Below, one piece after another: positions 1-5,007 of a DNA stretch of 6,919 nucleotides (position 1 is the stretch's first letter; the number at the start of each line of letters is the position of its first letter). The DNA comes from Minisyncoccota bacterium (GTDB lineage Bacteria; Patescibacteriota; Minisyncoccia; Moranbacterales; GCA-2747515). Below the pieces are notes generated by a model. That model was given only the letters and a program-made list of their open reading frames with translations. It was not told the DNA's origin and did not search any database. Where the stretch lies: assembly GCA_938044295.1 (NCBI GenBank), contig CALIRC010000106.1:1-6919 (forward strand). The letters run 5' to 3'. The position numbers and the translations under genes were made by a program.

Positions 1-98
1 TTTTGCAGGCGAATTTTTCCATTTTTATAGTGAAAAATGAAGTGATCGAGGAAATGGTATCGAGATACCATGACGAGATCAATGCATTTTGCAACTAA
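1..98 (+). CDS. C-terminal fragment of an unidentified protein (possibly transposase)
   Basis: A reading frame enters from the left edge (first full codon at base 3) and ends at TAA 96-98, giving 31 residues that include IVKNEVIEEMVSRYHDEINA, a charged helix-like tail. No domain can be recognised from so short a piece. About 40 bases past the stop is the sequence CCTAGACAGGCTC, whose reverse complement starts GAGCCTG, resembling the ends of some IS5-type insertion sequences; this is the only reason to suspect a transposase. A minus-strand frame, codon-aligned and antisense, is also open through here, so even the strand is uncertain. The plus-strand reading is preferred because it has more G-initial codons and a more typical residue mix. 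Confidence 0.35.
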   Translation, partial: LQANFSIFIVKNEVIEEMVSRYHDEINAFCN

Positions 99-163
99 AA
101 ATGGGGAAATTTTAGCGAAAGAAAAGATCCTAGACAGGCTCTAAGGTTTAGTTGCGGTGAAAA

Positions 164-329
164 TAATACCATCTCCAATGAAGCAATATCTATTAGGTGC
201 ACTCTCTCATGTACGAAACACCTTACAAAACTGCGCAGTGTAGAGAGGATCCATAAACTAGTTGTGGGAGGTGTTGTTTCTGTGAGAGTGTGTGCTTGGG
301 TAAGTAGTGGTTATTTGGAGATGGTATTA
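164..329. repeat. Degenerate palindromic (MITE-like) element, about 160 bp
   Basis: The ends are a perfect 15-bp inverted repeat, TAATACCATCTCCAA at 164-178 and TTGGAGATGGTATTA at 315-329. Inside, the two arms still align imperfectly: the left arm has GCACTCTCTCA and AAACACCTTACAAAACT, and the reverse complement of the right arm has GCACACACTCTCA and AACACCTCCCACAACT. The whole stretch could therefore fold into one long imperfect hairpin around position 246. No ORF with a plausible start lies in it. The last bases overlap the start of the neighbouring 123-bp element, so the true right end is probably near 325-327. No second copy is visible in the window. It is read as an old non-autonomous transposon remnant. 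Confidence 0.55.
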
Positions 330-450
330 GGACTTACGTACTTGGGTGTAATTTTAGACAAAATCAAGGCTTTGCACGAACCATAGTTTACCGATGGTGA
401 GTAAAAAACGTAGATTTTAACGACAAAGTACACCAAGTGCGTAAGTCCTA
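328..450. repeat. 123-bp palindromic repeat, copy 1
   Basis: A full-length member of the repeat family also found at 1240-1362 and 6620-6742, with a half copy at 3005-3068. The ends are inverted repeats: TAGGACTTACGTAC at 328-341 against the reverse complement of GTGCGTAAGTCCTA at 437-450, with one mismatch. The weaker inverted match continues inwards to about 25 bp. The pentamer GGTAT occurs immediately on both sides (323-327 and 451-455), as expected for a target-site duplication. The left pentamer is also the tip of the preceding palindromic element, so this copy appears to be nested at its end. By hand count it is close to 89% identical to the copy at 6620. It does not encode a convincing protein. 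Confidence 0.85.
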
Positions 451-498
451 GGTATAACACATCTGAATATGACAAATATACTCTATGATCCATAAAAA

Positions 499-528
499 GC
501 AAAAAACCCACGTACGTGGGTTTTTTGC
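499..528 (-). terminator. Rho-independent terminator of the HU gene (potentially bidirectional)
   Basis: A perfect 30-bp palindrome with the GC-rich core CCCACGTACGTGGG is flanked by A6 on one side and T6 on the other. Read on the minus strand it is a GC-stem followed by a T-tract, 58 bases after the HU stop codon. Because it is symmetrical it could also stop transcription arriving on the plus strand. Confidence 0.85.
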
Positions 529-586
529 CTTCCATTTCTCTTAATAGCAAAGTTCACCCGAACCCATGCGAGAAGAAAAAAAGAAT

Positions 587-871
587 TTACTTTTTCACGG
601 CGTCTTTAAGTGCTTTTCCAGCTTTAAATTTCGGTACCGTAGTTGCAGCAATTTTAATTTTTTCACCAGTCTTCGGATTAACACCCTGTCGTGCCGCACG
701 ATCAGAAGTCTTAAACGAACCAAAGCCTGTAAAGGTTACTTCATTACCGGATTGCAATTGGCTGGTGATCTCATCGATCATTCCATCTACAACAGCTTCT
801 ACATCGCGCTTAGACATATCAAGTTTTTGCGCAAGCATATCGACGAGAGCAGCTTTTGATACTTTTTCCAT
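587..871 (-). CDS. HU family DNA-binding protein
   Basis: The protein is 94 residues, normal for bacterial HU (about 90). It is a small basic histone-like dimer that binds and bends DNA without strong sequence preference and organises the nucleoid. Helices 1 and 2 occupy residues 3-40 (KAALVDMLAQKLDMSKRDVE and following). The family signature runs through GFGSF (49-53), RAARQGVNPKTG (58-69) and the C-terminal VPKFKAGKALKDAVKK (79-94). The DNA-intercalating arm keeps the key Asn-Pro at 65-66. ATG at 871 is chosen because an AGGAAGGTGA ribosome site lies about 9 bases before it and the protein begins exactly where HU proteins begin. It stands alone on the minus strand, with its own palindromic terminator downstream. 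HU and IHF subunits are related; this one is HU-like, and the particular paralogue cannot be named. Confidence 0.96.
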   Translation of the reverse strand: MEKVSKAALVDMLAQKLDMSKRDVEAVVDGMIDEITSQLQSGNEVTFTGFGSFKTSDRAARQGVNPKTGEKIKIAATTVPKFKAGKALKDAVKK

Positions 872-880
872 AGTATTTTT

Positions 881-890
881 TCACCTTCCT
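881..890 (-). promoter_or_regulatory. Shine-Dalgarno site of the HU gene
   Basis: On the minus strand AGGAAGGTGA sits 9 bases before ATG 871. It is close to the 16S anti-SD complement AGGAGGTGA with one extra base. It is the strongest ribosome site in the window, consistent with an abundant protein. Confidence 0.7.
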
Positions 891-1239
891 TTCTAGTTAT
901 GATGATGAAGACTTCCATACATCCACACTATGTACATCACACAAAAAAAATTTTGAAAATCATAGATTAATATGATACAAAAAATGCTGAGTGATAAATA
1001 GCTCCGTATCCAGAAGTACTTCTTAACAATTAACGTGAACGCCCCTTATTGTACATGCGTAAGCGATTTTACCGCAAATTATACTTATCCACACCTCATA
1101 GCCCTATACCACAAAAAATTTGAGGGGTATTCACGGCAAGACGTAGTATAAAGAAAAAAGAGTCGATAAGTTCCAAGCGAGAGAATAGCAACATAAAGCA
1201 TATGAAAATGTATGATATACAAAAAAAATATAATATAAT
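891..1239. other. AT-rich gene-free stretch upstream of HU
   Basis: No convincing gene is present; the frames here lack start sites with ribosome sites and the composition is noncoding. It must contain the HU promoter, but no clear -35/-10 pair stands out on the minus strand. Three small motifs can be seen: a perfect 12-bp palindrome AGAAGTACTTCT at 1012-1023, a short imperfect hairpin at 1056-1076 (TGCGTAA paired with TTACCGCA), and a perfect DnaA-box word TTATCCACA at 1085-1093. None is supported by further copies nearby. Confidence 0.4.
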
Positions 1240-1362
1240 GAGGACTTACACACGTGAGTGTAATTTTAGACAAAATCAAGGCTTTTCACGAACCTTAGTC
1301 TACCTATAGTAAGGGAAAAAAATAGATTTTTACGACAAAGTACACAGAGTACGTAAGTCCAA
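1240..1362. repeat. 123-bp palindromic repeat, copy 2
   Basis: Full-length member in the same orientation and of exactly the same length as copies 1 and 4. The ends carry GGACTTAC (1242-1249) and GTAAGTCC (1353-1360); the outermost bases differ (GA and AA rather than TA and TA). The pentamer ATAAT lies directly outside both ends (1235-1239 and 1363-1367), matching the position of the GGTAT duplication around copy 1. About 85% identical by hand count to the copy at 6620. It sits 95 bases before the ung start, so it lies within or next to the ung promoter region and could influence its transcription; that is inference. Confidence 0.85.
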
Positions 1363-1457
1363 ATAATAACCGCAAAGCATAGTACATACATAAGAAACAG
1401 CACCATTGTCAAAAAATCAACACACACCAACTAAAAGGTGAAAAGTGAGCACAAAAT

Positions 1458-2126
1458 ATGAACGTAAAAATCGAAAAAAGCTGGGAAAAAGCGCTAAAAA
1501 ACGAGTTTAAGTCGCAGTGGTTTAAAGAGTTAGCAGACTTTGTACGCGAACAATATACCAAGGGCATACCAGTTTACCCACCACCCAAAAACATTTTTCG
1601 AGCTTTTGAACTTACACCATTCAGTAAGGTGCGAGTCGTCATCCTCGGACAAGATCCGTACCACGGACCAGGGCAAGCAATGGGACTCAGCTTCTCCGTT
1701 AGCAAAGACATTCCCAACCCGCCAAGTCTAAAAAATATTTTTAAAGAGATTGAAAGTGATCTCGGCCACAAAGCACTCGCACAAACAAAAGAAAAAGGTG
1801 ATCTTACATTCTGGGCTGAGCAAGGCGTACTACTACTCAACGCCTCGTTGACCGTAGAAAAAGCCAAAGCAGGGTCCCACAGCGAAAAAGGATGGCAAAA
1901 ACTCACAGATGCCGTAATCAAGAAGCTAAGCGACGAAAGAGAAGGTGTTGTATTTCTACTGTGGGGAAATTTCGCACGAAAAAAGAAAATACTGATTGAC
2001 ACAAACCGTCACTACATCCTAGAAGCACCGCATCCCTCACCACTAAGCGCACACGCAGGTTTTTTCGGCTCCAAGCACTTCAGCAAATGCAATGTACTCC
2101 TCAAGCAAAATCCCATCGCATGGTAG
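1458..2126 (+). CDS. ung: Uracil-DNA glycosylase, family 1
   Basis: The enzyme removes uracil from DNA arising by cytosine deamination or dUTP incorporation, the first step of base excision repair. The 222-residue length matches the family (about 220-230). The water-activating loop GQDPYHGPGQAMGLSFS spans residues 64-80, with catalytic Asp66 and Tyr68. The uracil-specificity Asn is in LLLNASLTV (Asn128). The DNA-intercalation loop HPSPLSAHAGFFG (192-204) holds catalytic His192 and the Leu196 wedge. LLWGNFA (167-173) is also typical. An in-frame TGA at 1446-1448 forces the start to ATG 1458 or later, and the N-terminal WEKAL region is family-like. Ribosome binding looks weak (AAGTGAG about 8 bases upstream). 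The gene is monocistronic, preceded by a 123-bp repeat and convergent with the AlkB-like gene; no plus-strand T-tract terminator is seen after it. Confidence 0.97.
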   Translation: MNVKIEKSWEKALKNEFKSQWFKELADFVREQYTKGIPVYPPPKNIFRAFELTPFSKVRVVILGQDPYHGPGQAMGLSFSVSKDIPNPPSLKNIFKEIESDLGHKALAQTKEKGDLTFWAEQGVLLLNASLTVEKAKAGSHSEKGWQKLTDAVIKKLSDEREGVVFLLWGNFARKKKILIDTNRHYILEAPHPSPLSAHAGFFGSKHFSKCNVLLKQNPIAW

Positions 2127-2190
2127 TGCCACCTACTCAAATTCATATTAAACGCATTAATACAAAACGCACGAACAATTTTTAGCCATT

Positions 2191-2217
2191 AAAAAAGCGT
2201 GGAACATCGTCCCACGC
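2191..2217 (-). terminator. Rho-independent terminator, minus strand
   Basis: On the minus strand a stem GCGTGGGAC / GTTCCACGC (one G-U pair, 3-base loop) is followed directly by six Ts. On the plus strand the hairpin is followed by A-rich sequence, so it serves the minus strand. The nearest upstream minus-strand gene is the AlkB-like one, whose stop is about 170 bases away, giving it a long 3' UTR. Confidence 0.75.
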
Positions 2218-2340
2218 CAAAATACATGTATTACCAAAACCTCACCTCTCGACCGCACGATCTGCAAACAACCGATTGGTCACATGAAAACCAACATCAC
2301 GAAATATCAGTGTGAGACGAAAAGATTACATTTGAATCCG

Positions 2341-2363
2341 TAGCTTATCACCTTTGATAGCTA
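2341..2363 (-). other. Hairpin in the 3' UTR of the AlkB-like gene
   Basis: TAGCTTATCA and TGATAGCTA form a stem with one bulged T around a CCTT loop. It lies about 25 bases after the AlkB-like stop codon. No T-tract follows on either strand, so it is not a classical terminator; it may be an mRNA-stabilising structure or chance. Confidence 0.35.
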
Positions 2364-2387
2364 GAAAAAAAATTGCAAATTAAAGTA

Positions 2388-2948
2388 CTATTGACAACGA
2401 AAGCCAATGATATAACGTTCTGTCTTGATATCAAAAACAGAATGATATGGTGTATTCTTCCAGTTTTCAAAACCATTTGCAACCATAAGAACAATACTAC
2501 CCGGAGCGATATCAAGCTCCACTGGCTCATCTGCAGATGACCAGACCACAAAATGAGCACTCCCAGACAAACAAACATTGGCTACTATAAATCGAGATCG
2601 TGGACCATCAACATGTTTTTCGATACCTGAATGCATCGGCAAGTACTTTTGTACAATAACTCGGTTAAATTCAAATTCTGTTGGTAGAAATTGAGAAAGT
2701 CCCCCATATAACCAATCTTGAAACTGCCTCGCAAAAAGATCAATACATGGAACATGATCCAACTGATCACAAAACGCATATTCTTGATCGACTCTATGTG
2801 TAGGCGGTCGTCGTTCAGCCATTCGATAGCCTAGTCCCTGCACTGCATCCAATAACTCCACACGCGCATTTTCTGTTAAAAAAGAAGGTAAAACGCAACA
2901 TCCAAATATGCGCAAGTTTCGAATATCATCTTCAGAAATTTCTTTCAC
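2388..2948 (-). CDS. AlkB-like 2-oxoglutarate/Fe(II) dioxygenase
   Basis: The protein has 186 residues from GTG 2948 (190 if translated from TTG 2960). The pattern matches the AlkB branch of Fe(II)/2-oxoglutarate oxygenases. In GTG-start numbering, VQKYLPMHSGIEKHVD (99-114) resembles the AlkB-family 'RYxPGxGIxxHxD' motif and supplies iron ligands His112 and Asp114. GSIVLMVANGFENWKN (150-165) corresponds to the 'LLVLSGEARYxWxH' strand. His169 is the likely distal iron ligand. RYIIGFR (178-184) has two arginines six apart, as in AlkB RYNLTFR. Such enzymes oxidatively demethylate or hydroxylate DNA, RNA or sometimes protein; the substrate here cannot be deduced. The resemblance is closer to the eukaryotic ALKBH4/7/8-like layout than to E. 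coli AlkB, judged by eye. GTG is preferred because GGAG sits 6 bases before it. A TAG lies in frame just before the TTG. Transcribed alone, upstream of a long 3' UTR. Confidence 0.7.
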   Translation of the reverse strand: MKEISEDDIRNLRIFGCCVLPSFLTENARVELLDAVQGLGYRMAERRPPTHRVDQEYAFCDQLDHVPCIDLFARQFQDWLYGGLSQFLPTEFEFNRVIVQKYLPMHSGIEKHVDGPRSRFIVANVCLSGSAHFVVWSSADEPVELDIAPGSIVLMVANGFENWKNTPYHSVFDIKTERYIIGFRCQ

Positions 2949-2954
2949 AGTACA

Positions 2955-2958
2955 CTCC
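2955..2958 (-). promoter_or_regulatory. Shine-Dalgarno site that decides the AlkB-like start
   Basis: GGAG on the minus strand is 6 bases before GTG 2948. It overlaps the alternative TTG codon at 2960, so initiation at TTG would occlude the site. This favours the shorter GTG-initiated protein. Confidence 0.55.
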
Positions 2959-3004
2959 AAATGCTATGCAAACAATACAAACATACCTCAAAATAGAAGA
3001 GGTG

Positions 3005-3068
3005 TCTACAAATGGTAAGTGAAAAACACAGATTTTAACGACAAAGTACGCTAAACGCGTAAGTTCTA
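3005..3068. repeat. Half copy of the 123-bp palindromic repeat (copy 3)
   Basis: These 64 bases align without gaps to the right half of the other copies (6679-6742), about 81% identical by hand count, ending GCGTAAGTTCTA. The conserved block AGATTTTAACGACAAAGTAC is intact. The match starts at TCTAC, which in the full copies is the loop at the centre of the palindrome. The left half is missing or too decayed to align; only a CAAAAT and a few bases before it are suggestive. It lies between rny's terminator and the AlkB-like gene and is the most diverged copy. Confidence 0.75.
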
Positions 3069-3075
3069 TTGGTAT

Positions 3076-3102
3076 AAAAAACTCCACAAAATGTGGAGTT
3101 TT
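3076..3102 (-). terminator. Rho-independent terminator of rny
   Basis: On the minus strand AAAACTCCAC, a 5-base loop and GTGGAGTTTTTT form a stem followed by a T-tract (A-run 3076-3081 on the plus strand). It starts about 25 bases after the rny stop codon, separating rny from the AlkB-like gene downstream on the same strand. Confidence 0.85.
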
Positions 3103-3126
3103 CTCAAAATCAAGAAGAAATCCCTA

Positions 3127-4653
3127 CTACCGCGCATACTCTATTGATCGCGTCTCGCGAAGCACATTAATCTTGATCTCACCTGGATATTTAAGCTCTT
3201 CTTCCACCTTCTTCGCTACTGCGCGCGCAAGTTTCTGAGCACCATAGTCATCTGTCTTTTCCGGATTGACAAATATCCGCACCTCACGACCTGCCTGAAT
3301 CGCATACGACTTCTCTACAGCTTCAAACCCATTAATCAACGTCTCCAGTTCCTCCAATCGCTTAATATAGTTCTCTACCGTGTCTTTACGCGCACCAGGA
3401 CGCGCTGCGGAAAGCGCATCAGCAGCGGTAACAATATACGCTTCTGGTGTCGCGTATGGATACTCATCATGATGCGAACGCATACCAAGTATCACACGCT
3501 CATCGATACCAAACTTCTCAAGAATCTTAATACCGATCTCTACATGCGTACCTTGCACCTCATGATCTACTGCCTTGCCGATATCGTGAAAAAGCCCAGC
3601 CATCTTCGCATGCTTCACATCACCACCAACCTCTGCAGCAATAGCACCAGAAAGATACGAAACCTCGAGAGAATGTAAAAGAACATTCTGCTTAAAACTC
3701 GTACGATAGCGAAGACGTCCAAGAATATACAGCAACTTCGGATCAAGGCCAGCAATACCAACCTCATACGCAGCAGCTTCGCCAGCTTCACGAATACGAT
3801 TATCAATCTCTTTTTCAGCCCAGACAACAACTTCTTCAATTTTTGCAGGATGAATCCGACCGTCTTCGATAAGTTTCTCCAAAGCAATTTTCGCAATTTC
3901 CCGCCGCACAGGATCAAAAGCACTGATAACGACTGACTCAGGTGTCTCATCAACAATAAGCTCCACACCAGTCGCTCTCTCGAGTGAACGAATATTACGC
4001 CCCTCTTTACCGATAATCTTCCCTTTGACTTCTTCGTTAGGAATCGTCAACGTAGAAGTCATCACTTCAGCAGCATGTGAACGCGAATATTTCTGGATCA
4101 CCTGTGTCATGATATTGCGCGATTCTTTCTCCCATTCTTCTTGCTCTTTTTTTTGAAGCTTTGCTGTGCGCTCCGCAAGTGTCTCTCGCGATTGCTCTTC
4201 CGTAAGCTGCAAAAGTGCTTTTTTAGCTTGATCGTGCGTAAGTCCTGCAATCTTTTCTAATCGCCCTGCCTCTTCTTCTCGTAGCGCTTCTACTTCTTCT
4301 CGTGCAGTACGCACCTCACCAGCCTTTTCTTCCAGCACTTTACGAGCTTTCTCCACCTCATCAAAACGCTTATCCATAGCCTCTTCACGTTTGAGAACAC
4401 GCTCTTGCGCTTGTCGCGTCTCTTCCTTTTGTTGCTTTGCGTCCTTTTCTGATTGCACCATTACGTCAGATGCCTTCGTTTTCGCATCCAGAAGCAGTTC
4501 CTGTGATTTTGTCTTAGCATCAATCACAATCTTTTCCGCCTGACCTTCTGCTGCATCAACATTATTCTTTGCAAGTTTCTGACGCAGAGCATATCCCACG
4601 CCAGTACCCAAAAATAGCGAAACTATTGCCGCTAATATCATCGTTAAATCCAT
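3127..4653 (-). CDS. rny: Ribonuclease Y
   Basis: RNase Y is a membrane-anchored endoribonuclease that starts bulk mRNA decay. From ATG 4653 the protein has 508 residues (family about 510-520). In order: an N-terminal membrane helix MILAAIVSLFLGTGVGYAL (5-23), a long charged coiled coil (about 30-200), a KH RNA-binding domain with GKIIGKEGRNIRSLE (211-225, GKEG loop 215-218), and a metal-dependent HD domain with His327 in LLHSLEV, the His356-Asp357 pair in GLFHDIGKA and Asp412 in TAADALSAARPGA. The C-terminus SIEYAR is the usual RNase Y ending. An in-frame GTG at 4677 would add MVVGCYYN, unlike the family; ATG 4641 (MILAAIV) is also possible. None of the starts has a good ribosome site. Monocistronic, divergent from gpmI, with its own terminator. 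Confidence 0.96.
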   Translation of the reverse strand: MDLTMILAAIVSLFLGTGVGYALRQKLAKNNVDAAEGQAEKIVIDAKTKSQELLLDAKTKASDVMVQSEKDAKQQKEETRQAQERVLKREEAMDKRFDEVEKARKVLEEKAGEVRTAREEVEALREEEAGRLEKIAGLTHDQAKKALLQLTEEQSRETLAERTAKLQKKEQEEWEKESRNIMTQVIQKYSRSHAAEVMTSTLTIPNEEVKGKIIGKEGRNIRSLERATGVELIVDETPESVVISAFDPVRREIAKIALEKLIEDGRIHPAKIEEVVVWAEKEIDNRIREAGEAAAYEVGIAGLDPKLLYILGRLRYRTSFKQNVLLHSLEVSYLSGAIAAEVGGDVKHAKMAGLFHDIGKAVDHEVQGTHVEIGIKILEKFGIDERVILGMRSHHDEYPYATPEAYIVTAADALSAARPGARKDTVENYIKRLEELETLINGFEAVEKSYAIQAGREVRIFVNPEKTDDYGAQKLARAVAKKVEEELKYPGEIKINVLRETRSIEYAR

Positions 4654-4677
4654 ATTATAGTAACATCCCACAACCAC

Positions 4678-4940
4678 ACAGCAAAAGCCAAAAAACGTCT
4701 GAAAACCTTAGAGTCCCAGATAATGAAAGACGGTAGTATCATGAAAAGAAAAAGTGCTTTGCATAATAAGTAAGGGGAAAATTTCGTTTAGGTCTTGTTT
4801 TCGTCATTCAGAAAAAACTGTATGCAGAGAATGAGGTCAATTCATTTACGTATACTAAGCGTAACGCAAAGAATGCTCCTTGTCAAAAAAAAGATGAGTA
4901 CTGATAGCATGTCAAGGGATAGAAAAAGAAGAAGAGCCAT
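4678..4940. other. Divergent intergenic region between rny and gpmI
   Basis: AT-rich, with no supported gene. It should hold the rny promoter on the minus strand, but only weak candidates are seen (for example TTTTCA and CATTAT 16 bases apart around 4710-4745). A 49-codon basic ORF (4822-4971, plus) has no ribosome site and runs through the gpmI promoter. No copy of either palindromic repeat family is present, in contrast to most of the other spacers here. Confidence 0.4.
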
Positions 4941-4969
4941 TTGTCACAAACCCCACTGGTTGCTACAAT
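4941..4969 (+). promoter_or_regulatory. Sigma70-type extended -10 promoter of gpmI
   Basis: TTGTCA (4941-4946) and TACAAT (4964-4969) are separated by exactly 17 bases, and TGC immediately precedes the -10 (extended -10 motif). Each hexamer has one mismatch to consensus. Transcription should begin near 4976, giving a leader of about 32 bases before ATG 5008. Confidence 0.75.
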
Positions 4970-5007
4970 AAATCTACACAGTCAAATACAAAAGAAAACT
5001 TTTTATT

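Noticed and set aside
311..550. 79-residue minus-strand ORF, and a similar one at 1085-1279
   Set aside because: Both run across the 123-bp repeats; their shared segment (ILSKIT and neighbours) is simply the translated repeat end, and neither has a ribosome site or plausible domain.
1051..1076. Degenerate fragment of the 123-bp repeat (ATGCGTAAG)
   Set aside because: Only about nine bases resemble the repeat end and no internal block is present; chance is sufficient.
1085..1093. Replication origin
   Set aside because: Only one DnaA-box word, with no cluster, no AT-rich unwinding repeats and no dnaA or dnaN nearby.
1406..1434. ung promoter with TTGTCA as -35
   Set aside because: At 16-19 bases downstream there is no acceptable -10 hexamer (AACTAA, CTAAAA), so the call would rest on one hexamer.
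1574..2002. 142-residue minus-strand ORF
   Set aside because: Antisense shadow of ung, whose catalytic motifs are unmistakable.
4822..4971. 49-codon plus-strand ORF, very basic (SRDRKRRR), upstream of gpmI
   Set aside because: It has no ribosome site, its 3' end runs through the well-formed gpmI promoter, and its basic character follows from purine-rich AT sequence.
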